Shown here: piece by piece, positions 9,049 through 16,505 of the stretch
How positions within the stretch are numbered: the first letter of the stretch is position 1
Layout of the letters: each line of letters starts with the position of its first letter
Assembly: GCA_037384225.1 (NCBI GenBank)
Contig: JARROD010000008.1
Span: 1-25,643, forward strand
DNA length: 25,643 nt
From: JARROD01 sp037384225
Lineage (GTDB): Bacteria > Pseudomonadota > Gammaproteobacteria > Pseudomonadales > Cellvibrionaceae
Direction: 5' to 3'
Notes under the pieces: generated by a model
Database searches by the model: none
The model's input: only the letters and a program-made list of their open reading frames with translations
What the model was told of the DNA's origin: nothing
Made by a program: the position numbers and the translations under genes

Positions 9049-9083
9049 AGTGCGCAAGCTTCAAGTAAGGTATTTTGCGCACT
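9049..9083. promoter_or_regulatory. 9-bp perfect inverted repeat, 17-nt loop
   Basis: AGTGCGCAA (9049-9057) is the reverse complement of TTGCGCACT (9075-9083). It lies about 125 nt upstream of the ATP-grasp operon start. It could be an operator or part of the thiolase transcript end; there is no U-tract typical of an intrinsic terminator. Confidence 0.45.
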
Positions 9084-9098
9084 GTCGTAAACTTCTAT

Positions 9099-9130
9099 CT
9101 TCTTAATCTTCTTAATCTTCTTAATCTTCT
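9099..9130. repeat. 9-bp tandem repeat (CTTCTTAAT, about 3.5 copies)
   Basis: CTTCTTAAT is repeated exactly at 9099-9107, 9108-9116 and 9117-9125, with a partial fourth copy to 9130. It is noncoding and lies about 175-205 nt upstream of the ATP-grasp operon start, so copy number could vary without disturbing a gene. Confidence 0.9.
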
Positions 9131-9331
9131 ATTGCAATTAACCTGCCACAATAGGGTGCACCACTATTTTCAGAATACCCAGATAAAATCAACACATCGA
9201 TATTGAAGAATCGGAAATGATAATCCTTGGATTGGCGAGATCCAACCGGCACAGCGCTGCCAAGGACGGCTGCCGGCGATTCGCCGCTCCGCAATTGCGC
9301 AACCTTAGACCAGGCTCGGAATAACTTTCGC

Positions 9332-10534
9332 TTAGAGGCGCTCGATAATACAGGCGATGCCTTGCCCGACGCCGATGCACATCGTTACCAGCGCGTAGCG
9401 CCCACCGGTTTGTTCAAGCTGTCTCAGTGCCGTCAGCACCAGCCTGGCGCCGCTCGCCCCCAGCGGGTGACCAATGGCGATGGCTCCGCCATTGGGGTTC
9501 ACACGTGGATCGTCAAAATCGAGACCCAACAGCTTCAAACACCCCAGCACCTGGGTGGCAAAAGCCTCGTTGATCTCTATCACGTCGAGATCGGTCAACG
9601 ACAAACCTGCGCGCTGCAACACCTTCTGTGTCGCCGGCGCCGGCCCCAGCCCCATAACCCGCGGCTCAACACCGGCGACGGCGGCGGCGACAATGCGCCC
9701 CCTGGGCACGGCGCCAATACCGCGGCCGACTGCCTCACCACCAATAATCAGCGCCGCTGCACCGTCATTGATACCGGAGGCATTGCCGGCGGTCACGACA
9801 CCGTCCGCAAACAGGGTGCGGAGTTTCCCCAGCGCTTCAACATTGGATTCAGGACGCGGATGCTCGTCGGCGACCACCGACCGCGGTGGCTTTTTGCGGC
9901 CGACCGGCACCTCAAGCGAAACAATTTCATCGCCGAAGAAGCCGCGAACGCGGGCGGCCTCGTATTTTGCCTGGGACCCGGCGGCAAAGGCGTCGCTGTC
10001 CGCGCGGCTGATACCGAGATCCAAGGCAATGTTATCGGCGGTTTGCGGCATAGTATGGTTGCCGAAATTTTCCACCAACAGCGGATTCGGAAACCGCGCC
10101 CCCAGTGTAGAATCCTCCAATTTCTGCCCGCGATCAAAGGCAGAGACAGCCCGCGACAGCACCAGAGGCGCGCGGCTCATGGACTCGACGCCGCCGGCAA
10201 TAAACAGCTCTCCCTCACCACAACGCACACAGCGGGAGGCGTCGAGCACCGCCGCCAGCCCGGAACCGCAGAGGCGGTTGAGGGTTATACCCGCACTGGC
10301 AATCGGCAGGCCCGCCAACAGCGCCGCGTGGCGGGCGACATTGCGACTGTCCTCCCCCGCCTGATTGGTATTGCCGGCGATCACATCCTCATAGAGATCA
10401 GAATCAAAATTATTGCGCTGAACCAGAGCGGCGATAACCTTAGCCAAAAGATCGTCAGGACGCAGGGCGGCCAGGCAGCCGCCGTGCCTGCCGAAAGCGC
10501 TGCGCGCGCCGTCGTAAATATAAGCTGAATTCAT
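9332..10534 (-). CDS. pcaF: Acetyl-CoA C-acyltransferase (thiolase), 3-oxoadipyl-CoA type
   Basis: The protein has 400 residues, the usual thiolase length. The catalytic residues are visible: nucleophile C89 in LNRLCGSG, H356 in GGAIAIGHPLG and C386 in MCIGVGQG. Motifs such as NQAGEDSRNVAR, GGVESMSRAP, NEAFATQVL and NPNGGAIA fit the 3-oxoadipyl-CoA thiolase (PcaF/PaaJ) branch better than FadA, though fatty acid beta-oxidation cannot be excluded. It cleaves a 3-oxoacyl-CoA with CoA to release acetyl-CoA in the cytosol. No pca or fad partners adjoin it; an aromatic-acid transporter and a dienelactone hydrolase lie 13-15 kb away. The ATG at 10534 has GGGGAAA upstream. Upstream on the minus strand, TATAGT (10565-10570) is a plausible -10. 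The enzyme class is certain; the symbol is tentative. Confidence 0.9.
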   Translation of the reverse strand: MNSAYIYDGARSAFGRHGGCLAALRPDDLLAKVIAALVQRNNFDSDLYEDVIAGNTNQAGEDSRNVARHAALLAGLPIASAGITLNRLCGSGLAAVLDASRCVRCGEGELFIAGGVESMSRAPLVLSRAVSAFDRGQKLEDSTLGARFPNPLLVENFGNHTMPQTADNIALDLGISRADSDAFAAGSQAKYEAARVRGFFGDEIVSLEVPVGRKKPPRSVVADEHPRPESNVEALGKLRTLFADGVVTAGNASGINDGAAALIIGGEAVGRGIGAVPRGRIVAAAVAGVEPRVMGLGPAPATQKVLQRAGLSLTDLDVIEINEAFATQVLGCLKLLGLDFDDPRVNPNGGAIAIGHPLGASGARLVLTALRQLEQTGGRYALVTMCIGVGQGIACIIERL

Positions 10535-10647
10535 AGATGCTTTCCCCGTTAAACAACGCTACCAACTATAGCATTTTCGCGCAACCGTTCACACGAATTC
10601 GATTCAAGCCGAAATCCCCCGAATCATATATGAACTATCCTGCGGCA

Positions 10648-10662
10648 TTTATTACTAATAAA
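10648..10662. promoter_or_regulatory. 15-bp palindrome upstream of chaperone-like gene
   Basis: TTTATTA-C-TAATAAA is a perfect 7-1-7 palindrome, 64-78 nt before the ATG at 10726. It is a candidate operator. Its core resembles the loop region of the large palindrome at 25143-25225 (TTATTACTGATAAAG), so it could instead be a repeat remnant. Confidence 0.35.
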
Positions 10663-10725
10663 GTTATACCTCACGGGCCGCCGCAGGCATCGTTTCCCCG
10701 CATATCATCACGAGGGTTTCTACTG

Positions 10726-11202
10726 ATGAAAACAAGCGAATTACTGATAAAGAAACTGTCCCGCGTTTTAGAGCTTCCCCTGACATTCAACAACCAAGCT
10801 GTGAGTTTTGTCCAAGACGACGGTAGTCACTGGCAAATAGAATTTACCAGTGACAACAAAAGCATGCTCGTGCACTCCAGTCTGAAACCGACTCGCGAAC
10901 TAAGCAACAATGAATTACAACGGCTGCTAGCCCTCAACACCTACCAAGAACTTCTCTCCGGTGCCTATATCGGGCTGTGCAAAAAGACACAGCGTATAAA
11001 ACTACTTTATCGCTGTAAGATCGCCACCCTCGATATAGCCGAACTGCCGGAAATTTTGGGTAAATTAATGAAAGTCCGCACCAATCTGAAACAACGGATA
11101 CAGAGGGAATCAGCGTATAACACCTCCCCGCAACACATGGACATCCATCGACAACTGCAAGCTCAATCCGCCGGCCACCGGTTTCTGCGCGCGGGCGCCT
11201 AA
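10726..11202 (+). CDS. Small protein, possible CesT/type III chaperone fold
   Basis: The protein has 158 residues from the ATG at 10726, with GAGGG upstream at about ten bases. The frame stays open back to 10537, but that part has no ribosome site and reads like noncoding sequence. The layout is an N-terminal helix (KTSELLIKKLSRVLELPL), strand pairs, a helix with NNELQRLLALNTYQELLSG, two strands, then a long C-terminal helix. This order resembles CesT-type secretion chaperones. No secretion genes are in the window, so a partner cannot be named. The last 30 residues are basic and probably disordered. It stands alone, divergent from the thiolase and convergent with the S51 peptidase. The gene is likely real; the family call is moderate. 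Confidence 0.65.
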   Translation: MKTSELLIKKLSRVLELPLTFNNQAVSFVQDDGSHWQIEFTSDNKSMLVHSSLKPTRELSNNELQRLLALNTYQELLSGAYIGLCKKTQRIKLLYRCKIATLDIAELPEILGKLMKVRTNLKQRIQRESAYNTSPQHMDIHRQLQAQSAGHRFLRAGA

Positions 11203-11225
11203 GGTCGTAGGGTCCTCAATAGCGG

Positions 11226-11951
11226 CTAGTGCTCTGACACCACCGTTGAAGTTCCTTTGGCACTGCCGGGAAACAACAGGCTCGAACTGATAGTACCCTT
11301 CTCTTCATCAAAGGCCAATTCGCTCAAGGACTGGCGAATCGGTTCCACAGTGTGATCCGGGTGATAGATAAAACCACCCCCCGCCGGAATACCTATGCCT
11401 TTTTCAAATCCATTTTTCATTTTCATGGTTTTTTTCAACTGGCTCCAATCCGCCTGATCATCGTGCACATCAATGATAAAAGGCAAAACCTGAAAGGTGG
11501 TAAGCAGGCGGTTTTTACCCTTGGCCGACTGATATATGGAACAGGTTCCCAATTGCACAGCGCCCGCCGAAATACCGATCAAAACCGCGCCTTCGCTGTA
11601 GCACTCGCGGATCAAATCGTCCACCCCCGCCGCCTTGAAAGCATCCCAACCCTGCTTCACATCCCCACCGGCCAATAAAATAATGCTGCTCTGTTTGAGA
11701 AAGTCTTTATCTTCGTCGCTGGGTTGCGCGGGTATCATTCGGCAGCGCTCAATACCGATACTCTCCATGGCGGCGAGAAACAACTGATAAAATTCCGGAT
11801 TATCACCGTTGGACGCACCGAGGTAAGCAGCGCCGGGGTCATTGTCGATAACGAACTCCAGAATGGATTTTAAAAACAGATGTGAATCCTGCCTCCAGAA
11901 CAATAATTGACTGTCGGCGAAAAGATAGACGGGACTAAAGGTGCTGCTCAT
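11226..11951 (-). CDS. S51-family peptidase (cyanophycinase / dipeptidase E-like)
   Basis: The protein has 241 residues from the ATG at 11951, which has GGGGA five bases upstream; an in-frame ATG at 11963 adds four residues. The nucleophile elbow GISAGA (Ser about 128) and the preceding ILLAGGDV loop are diagnostic of class-I glutamine-amidotransferase-like serine peptidases of family S51. Members cleave aspartyl dipeptides or cyanophycin-derived beta-linkages. There is no signal peptide, so it should be cytosolic. It sits 2.3 kb from the ATP-grasp operon but in a separate transcription unit. A role in recycling an amide-linked product is only a guess. A 15-bp palindrome (CTTCCA-GCT-TGGAAG, 12006-12020) lies upstream. 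Confidence 0.85.
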   Translation of the reverse strand: MSSTFSPVYLFADSQLLFWRQDSHLFLKSILEFVIDNDPGAAYLGASNGDNPEFYQLFLAAMESIGIERCRMIPAQPSDEDKDFLKQSSIILLAGGDVKQGWDAFKAAGVDDLIRECYSEGAVLIGISAGAVQLGTCSIYQSAKGKNRLLTTFQVLPFIIDVHDDQADWSQLKKTMKMKNGFEKGIGIPAGGGFIYHPDHTVEPIRQSLSELAFDEEKGTISSSLLFPGSAKGTSTVVSEH

Positions 11952-12154
11952 GTTTTTCCCCATTCCCTATTTTCGGAATATTGTTGGTTGAGATTCGATT
12001 ATCGGCTTCCAGCTTGGAAGTGTTGGGGTGATATCGACTTTATCAAGGTTCGAAACGGGAAATAGGCGTGTGAAACGACCTCATATTACAGCCGCTTTTC
12101 TGCCATCCTGCCTCAAAGGTTGCATTCGCCTTTACCCCATCGATGAAGCGCTCC

Positions 12155-12802
12155 TCACTGCTGCTTATACCCGGTAACCATCGCCCTGATAAGGTTCTGC
12201 CGGTGCCGAAGACTCGAAGCCGCTACACCGACCAGGTGCAACACCACAAGAAAAACGGAAAAGTTCGCCAGCAGTTCATGGATCTCTTCCCAGTACTCTT
12301 CGGCTTCTTCATCCTCGTCACCGCCCTTTGAATATTTATGTTTCTCATTTTCCTCCTCATCTTCGTCGCAGACCGTTTCAACCACCGTCGGAGTCGAAAC
12401 CGGCAGCGGCGTTTCAGTTGCAGCCAGAGGTCCGTGACCTTCCAGGCCGTATACCTTTAAGCCACTAACGCCGGTGAGCGATATACTCACAAGCAGGGCA
12501 ATCACCATCCATCCTCCGGCCGGGTTGTGGCCGACATAGTTTTCAGCGCCACCCCGAATTAAGCCTTTCAGATATTGCACCGCCGCCACCGGAGAGCGGA
12601 CAAAGTCCGTAAAACGCGCGTGCGCAGGGCCTATAAACCCCCACAGAATACGAAACGCCAGTAGCGCTAAAATGAGATAGCCTGAATATACATGCAGCGC
12701 GCTGTCCTCCTCGCCGGTCGCATAGCATACCGTAAACGCCACCGCCAGACTCCAGTGAAAAATGCGCAACAGCAGATCCCATACATAGATTGTTTTGTTC
12801 AT
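12155..12802 (-). CDS. Cytochrome b561-type diheme membrane protein
   Basis: The protein has 215 residues from the ATG at 12802, preceded by GGGAGATAGGG; a longer frame to 12841 has no ribosome site. Four membrane helices are expected (about 10-30, 39-57, 95-115, 176-196). Candidate heme ligands are H16 (RIFHW), H37, H175 (IHELLANF) and H189 (LHLVG), and the C-terminal SLRHRQNLIRAMVTG is typical of Ni/Fe-hydrogenase-type b cytochromes. It would pass electrons between quinones and a soluble partner, often a c-type cytochrome; none is encoded nearby. Odd feature: residues about 146-173 form a strongly acidic loop (DEDEEEN...GGDEDEEAEEYWEE) between helices 3 and 4. It is divergent from a membrane-bound regulator. 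Confidence 0.88.
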   Translation of the reverse strand: MNKTIYVWDLLLRIFHWSLAVAFTVCYATGEEDSALHVYSGYLILALLAFRILWGFIGPAHARFTDFVRSPVAAVQYLKGLIRGGAENYVGHNPAGGWMVIALLVSISLTGVSGLKVYGLEGHGPLAATETPLPVSTPTVVETVCDEDEEENEKHKYSKGGDEDEEAEEYWEEIHELLANFSVFLVVLHLVGVAASSLRHRQNLIRAMVTGYKQQ

Positions 12803-12870
12803 AACCCTATCTCCCGGTAACACACCATATAATTGCCACAAGCATCAGCTTTGAACAGATATTTGTCATC

Positions 12871-12910
12871 GGGCTTATGTTATAATTTTGCCTATATCGA
12901 ACATAAGCCC
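12871..12910. promoter_or_regulatory. 11-bp perfect inverted repeat between cytochrome b561 and LuxR-type genes
   Basis: GGGCTTATGTT (12871-12881) and AACATAAGCCC (12900-12910) are exact reverse complements separated by 18 nt. A TATAAT hexamer overlaps the left arm (12881-12886). The site is 69-108 nt upstream of the cytochrome gene, where an operator or regulated promoter is expected. Confidence 0.6.
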
Positions 12911-13051
12911 ATTCACTACCTCTTTGAAATATATAGACAAATTGACGCACTTTGCACACCTGAACATCAAACACTGTGGGTATAAAAGACTGGCAAAACA
13001 GTCACAATACCGATTTAAAAAAGCGCTGATAGGAATACCTACATCCTTAAG

Positions 13052-13067
13052 ACGTTTTTCAAAACGT
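13052..13067. promoter_or_regulatory. Palindrome ACGTTTT-TC-AAAACGT upstream of regulator
   Basis: This is a perfect 7-2-7 inverted repeat ending 27 nt before the TTG start of the LuxR-type regulator. The position fits autoregulation or a short leader hairpin. Confidence 0.45.
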
Positions 13068-13093
13068 TTTATAAAGTACCGTGGAGTACCTGC

Positions 13094-13597
13094 TTGATTA
13101 CCTACTACCTGAAAGACACCAGTCTGATCATTTTTGCGGCCTTGATCGCTATTGCCAGCAGTATGGACATCGTCACCGATTTGTCCCACGGCGCGACGCT
13201 TCAGCACATCATCAAAGAAGCGGCCATCGTCGTTATCGCCCTTTTTATACTTGGGTTTTTAGTCGCTAACCTGCGCCGCCAGGCCAACACCATCAAGACT
13301 TTGCGGCAACAGCTTCAGTCGGCAAATGCCACCAGCGCACAAGCCAGCGACTACCTGTTGACGGCGCGCCGGCAGCTCAGCGACGTTATCGCCAGACAAT
13401 TCGATGAGTGGGCACTGACACAAAGCGAAAAACAGGTAGGAATGCTGCTGTTGAAAGGACTGAGCCTGAAAGAGATAGCCGCACTGCGCAATACATTGGA
13501 AAAAACCGTACGACAACAGGCCTCGTCCATTTATAAAAAGACAGGACTCGCAGGCCGACACGCATTTTCGGCGTGGTTTATCGAAGACTTTTTATGA
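13094..13597 (+). CDS. Membrane-anchored LuxR-type HTH regulator
   Basis: The protein has 167 residues. It starts at TTG 13094 with GGAG seven bases upstream; no in-frame ATG precedes it. Two hydrophobic helices (about 9-24 and 42-59) are followed by a coiled-coil stretch (about 60-102) and a GerE/LuxR-type HTH (about 106-165: LTQSEKQVGMLLLKGLSLKEIAALRN, then KTVRQQASSIYKKTGLAGR). There is no receiver domain, so the signal is probably sensed in or through the membrane. It is divergent from the cytochrome b561 gene, with two inverted repeats between them, and is the natural candidate to control that gene. The HTH call is firm; the target is inferred. Confidence 0.85.
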   Translation: MITYYLKDTSLIIFAALIAIASSMDIVTDLSHGATLQHIIKEAAIVVIALFILGFLVANLRRQANTIKTLRQQLQSANATSAQASDYLLTARRQLSDVIARQFDEWALTQSEKQVGMLLLKGLSLKEIAALRNTLEKTVRQQASSIYKKTGLAGRHAFSAWFIEDFL

Positions 13598-13634
13598 GCC
13601 GCTCATGAGTCCTCACTAGTCACCACTCAGAGAT

Positions 13635-14096
13635 TCAACGCTGTGGCAAAATCAAATCCCGCGTTGTCTTATGCGGCTGCATACCTTGCAGATCGTAACC
13701 GGCATTTTTCGCTGCGGTTAAAATCGCTTCCGGCTCCAGACGTGCAGCCTGACTCAAGGCCCACAGGCTGATCGAGCGATTGCCGGTACGGCAGAACGCC
13801 AACACCGGCCCTTCGGCCTGTGCCAGCAGTTCACACAGCTGATTGACGCTGGTGTCGGTGTACTGACCGGGCACAACCGGCACATGGTAATACGCCAGGC
13901 CGTGGGGCTGCGCTGCAGCCGCCGGCACATCACTGCCGGGCTGCCCCTGCGCTTCGCCATCGGGACGGTTATTGATCAGGGTGGTGAAGCCGGCGCCGGC
14001 CACCGCAGCGATATCCGCTTTTCCACCGGAGGCAGCCGTCCCGCACGCATATTGACCTATACGGATGGAATAAGCAGTAGTGAGTTCCGACTTCAC
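13635..14096 (-). CDS. DUF442 / TIGR01244-type phosphatase-like protein
   Basis: The protein has 153 residues. The loop FCRTGNRS (C102 to R107) is the C-x4-R active-site signature of the DUF442 family (beta-lactamase hydrolase-like / TIGR01244), related to dual-specificity phosphatases and often linked to sulfide or rhodanese functions. INNRPDGEA (41-49) is the conserved general-acid region. The start is uncertain: GTG at 14096 with only a weak AGG upstream, and no Met exists near the N-terminus. It is convergent with the regulator gene and has no same-strand partner. Confidence 0.82.
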   Translation of the reverse strand: MKSELTTAYSIRIGQYACGTAASGGKADIAAVAGAGFTTLINNRPDGEAQGQPGSDVPAAAAQPHGLAYYHVPVVPGQYTDTSVNQLCELLAQAEGPVLAFCRTGNRSISLWALSQAARLEPEAILTAAKNAGYDLQGMQPHKTTRDLILPQR

Positions 14097-14170
14097 GGTA
14101 AAAGTGACCTAAGCGTTGAAGTGGTGCCTGCGGGCTAGCCTCTATTTGACCAAAGCAGTATTTTGCTATA

Positions 14171-14197
14171 CACTTATAACAAAATGTTATATAAGTG
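14171..14197. promoter_or_regulatory. Near-perfect inverted repeat upstream of AT-rich gene pair
   Basis: CACTTATAACA (14171-14181) pairs with TGTTATATAAGTG (14185-14197), with a two-base bulge and a 3-nt loop. It lies 20 nt upstream of a possible -35 on the plus strand, an operator-like position. Confidence 0.45.
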
Positions 14198-14217
14198 AGA
14201 CAGCGACTCTCCTTATA

Positions 14218-14247
14218 TTGACTGTAACTCCAGATTAATTGTGTATT
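14218..14247 (+). promoter_or_regulatory. Possible sigma70 promoter for the 14.3-14.9 kb gene pair
   Basis: TTGACT (14218-14223) and TGTATT (14242-14247) are spaced by 18 nt. The -35 is good and the -10 weak. Transcription would start about 85 nt before the small ORF at 14339. Confidence 0.35.
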
Positions 14248-14338
14248 TTTTAAACGGTGCTCCGCCCTCCCCAGCGACTAAAAAGTACACCCCTGGCCCT
14301 TGATAAATCGCTATCATCGAGATACCCGGAGTGATTAA

Positions 14339-14485
14339 ATGGGTAATACACATTCACTTCTTGTAGATGGAACCGTATTAACTGAAAATACGTTTTGTCA
14401 ACTTGACCTCCCCAGGTTTCACCCGGCACATTACCTCATGTTGGCAACTGGTGCTTATAATGAAATTCAGTCTGTATTCCAGTAA
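14339..14485 (+). CDS. 48-residue small ORF overlapping the next gene
   Basis: An ATG at 14339 follows GGAG at seven bases, one of the better ribosome sites in the window. It reads 48 residues (MGNTHSLLVDGTVLTENTFC...AYNEIQSVFQ) to TAA at 14485. It overlaps the next gene by 26 nt in another frame. That gene's ATG (14460) has no ribosome site of its own, so this ORF may be a leader that couples translation. No family was recognised and no membrane or signal segment is visible. Whether the peptide itself has a function is unknown. Confidence 0.55.
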   Translation: MGNTHSLLVDGTVLTENTFCQLDLPRFHPAHYLMLATGAYNEIQSVFQ

Positions 14486-14924
14486 TCTTTCGGACAGGTT
14501 CCGTGAGACAAAAAACCCATTTACGGGAAATGTGGTTAAAAACTATCTCGATAAAGGACTCACTGAGTTCCAACTGGCGTCGGTGCGCAAATATTTAAAG
14601 AGCATCGGCGCTTATGAGACGGAAAACACGGAATTCGTCCATGTGCCATTAAACGGTAATAATATTTTAAAAATACGCGCCTATGGGTTATTGAGCGGAC
14701 ACAACCCGAGAACCTATGGCCTGGAATGGAACAACTTAAGCCCCGAAGTTGCCGAAATCATCTACAGCATCGGAATCAAAGGCTGCATGGCGTTGCGATA
14801 TGAGTTGGGCCCTTACTATATCTTTAACGGGCATATGGCCGGCAGTGCCGCAAAGCGGTGGAACAATATTGAGCGCATCGAAAACGCTGAAAATTTATAC
14901 AAACGCCTGCAGTGCTACGAATAG
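14460..14924 (+). CDS. Hypothetical protein in AT-rich island
   Basis: The protein has 154 residues from the ATG at 14460 (MKFSLYSSNLSDRF). The longer frame from TTG 14403 is unlikely. I do not recognise it. It looks soluble and globular, with an N-terminal NPFTGNVVKNYLDKGLTEFQLASVRKYLK helical stretch and a C-terminal AKRWNNIERIENAENLYKRLQ helix. Base use is more AT-rich than the neighbours, which suggests recent acquisition. It is flanked by genes on the opposite strand on both sides. Its start lies inside the preceding small ORF, so the two may be one expression unit. Confidence 0.65.
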   Translation: MKFSLYSSNLSDRFRETKNPFTGNVVKNYLDKGLTEFQLASVRKYLKSIGAYETENTEFVHVPLNGNNILKIRAYGLLSGHNPRTYGLEWNNLSPEVAEIIYSIGIKGCMALRYELGPYYIFNGHMAGSAAKRWNNIERIENAENLYKRLQCYE

Positions 14925-15045
14925 ACAAATAACCGCGAGAGCAAAAAAACAAGCCTCAATTCTTTTTTATAAACCTGCCAGAAAGTGATTACCCTACCTG
15001 TCACCCTCTGAATGCCGCATTGCACTATTTCGCTACGCAATTGTG

Positions 15046-16308
15046 CTATAACGTCCGCTCACGTTTGCCCGCTTCCGCCCAGGTACTGATGGCCAATGCG
15101 AGCAGAGCACAAACGGCAAAGCTTCCGACAATGGGCAAAACCGTACCATCGTAAGCCCGGGCTATGACGATGCCTACAGGAACCGCAACCAGTGTCGACA
15201 TAGAGCCGACAACAGCTGCGCCGATTCCTGCTATGTGTCCCAGTGGTTCCATGGCCAACGCATTGATGTTGCCAAACAGAAGCCCCATACAAAACAGTAT
15301 CACCATAAGATAGGGTGCCAACATCCACAGCGGGGGTTGGCCACCGTAACGAAAACTGACTCCGTAAAAAATCGTCGACACTACAAACCGTACCATCCGC
15401 GAACGCCGTAACATAAACTGCATTCCGAAATGTACAACCAGACGCCCGTTGACATAAGACGCACCGCCAACCGACAAAGCCAGACCGGCAAAAGCCAGTG
15501 CAAACATGTTCCCCAGAGCATACTGCTGCTGCAACAGCTGTTGCACTGAACTCAGATAGGCCAGAAAAGCACTAAACACCACACCGGCAGTAAGCGTGTA
15601 ACCAAAGGCAACGCGGTTTCCGATAATTTCCCGCACCGAACGGCCCATCTGCCGTAGAGAGAAGGGAAACCGCCGCTCGGGTGCAAGTGTTTCCGGTTGA
15701 CGCACTAAAAACCAGACCAATACAACAATCCCAAACACCAAAATGGTGGCGAATATCATCCGCCAATTCGCAAACAACAGGATGCCCTGCCCCAGAGCCG
15801 GCGCCACCATAGGTACCAGAATAAATATCGTCATCACAAACGACATCACTCTGGCCATGGCACGCCCCTGGTACTGGTCTCGAATCAGCGCCATCGATAC
15901 GATACGGGGTGCCCCCAGGCCAATTCCCTGCAGCAGGCGCCCCAGCAACATGGTATTGAAATCCGCTGCCAGCAGGGAGAACAGACAGCCCACGGCAAAC
16001 ACCCCGATACCAATGGCAACAGCTGGCTTACGCCCGATCGAATCAGAAAGCGGGCCGTAAAAAAGCTGACCTAATCCCATACCGAGAAAAATCAACGAAA
16101 TTATCAGCTGAACATCGTTACTGTGAGCCACCTGGAGATCGCGGCCGACGTCGGGCAACGCCGGTAGTATTGCGTCAATGGTTAGAGCAGTAATTGATGT
16201 CAGTAGCGCCATTAAAATAACAAACTCGCCGAAAGGCAGGCCTGGATTAGATTTATCGGAAGTGCTCAAAAATATCGTCTTAATAAGTTTGCCAAGCGTT
16301 AATGGCAT
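15046..16308 (-). CDS. Bcr/CflA-family MFS drug exporter
   Basis: The protein has 420 residues with twelve expected membrane helices. Helix 1 carries TIDAILPALPDVGRDL and loop 2-3 carries motif A as GPLSDSIGRKP, both typical of Bcr/CflA (DHA1) proton-driven efflux pumps in the inner membrane. LLQGIGLGAPRIVSMALIRD matches the helix 4-5 signature. The ATG at 16308 has no clear ribosome site, so the N-terminus is somewhat uncertain; about 25 residues precede the first helix. The substrate cannot be predicted. It stands alone, divergent from the phosphoribosyltransferase gene. Confidence 0.9.
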   Translation of the reverse strand: MPLTLGKLIKTIFLSTSDKSNPGLPFGEFVILMALLTSITALTIDAILPALPDVGRDLQVAHSNDVQLIISLIFLGMGLGQLFYGPLSDSIGRKPAVAIGIGVFAVGCLFSLLAADFNTMLLGRLLQGIGLGAPRIVSMALIRDQYQGRAMARVMSFVMTIFILVPMVAPALGQGILLFANWRMIFATILVFGIVVLVWFLVRQPETLAPERRFPFSLRQMGRSVREIIGNRVAFGYTLTAGVVFSAFLAYLSSVQQLLQQQYALGNMFALAFAGLALSVGGASYVNGRLVVHFGMQFMLRRSRMVRFVVSTIFYGVSFRYGGQPPLWMLAPYLMVILFCMGLLFGNINALAMEPLGHIAGIGAAVVGSMSTLVAVPVGIVIARAYDGTVLPIVGSFAVCALLALAISTWAEAGKRERTL

Positions 16309-16505
16309 TTAAGGGATTCGGTATACTATCAAAGTCACTACAACTCTGCACCACTGGCTGCGGATGCCATTACCAGCACAAGTACATTTAACACACAACC
16401 TTCCCGGTTAACGTTTACCGCAGCGCCTTCCCTTGAGAAACATCAAAGCCGGCAAAAGGGTCTTCGCCTATACTATACTCAGAGAACCAACCAAGGCAGA
16501 CAAGC

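Larger units (their letters stand above)
8925..9331. other. Leader/promoter region of the ATP-grasp operon; no gene seen
   Basis: These 407 nt separate the end of the thiolase gene from the start of the operon, both on the minus strand. They must hold the operon promoter and probably the thiolase terminator. The 60 nt nearest the operon are AT-rich (TATTAT and TATAAA on the minus strand), but no convincing -35/-10 pair could be fixed. It contains an inverted repeat (9049-9083), a 9-bp tandem repeat (9099-9130) and a stretch at 8967-8985 that resembles the ends of the MITE-like repeats near 24 kb (16 of 19 positions). Confidence 0.6.

Noticed and set aside
9227..10528. 433-codon plus-strand ORF opposite the thiolase
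   Set aside because: The thiolase on the minus strand has all its catalytic motifs. The plus reading is Arg/Gln/Gly-rich and domain-free.
12875..13207. 110-codon minus-strand ORF upstream of the regulator
   Set aside because: It overlaps the regulator start and both palindromes, has no ribosome site and no recognised family.
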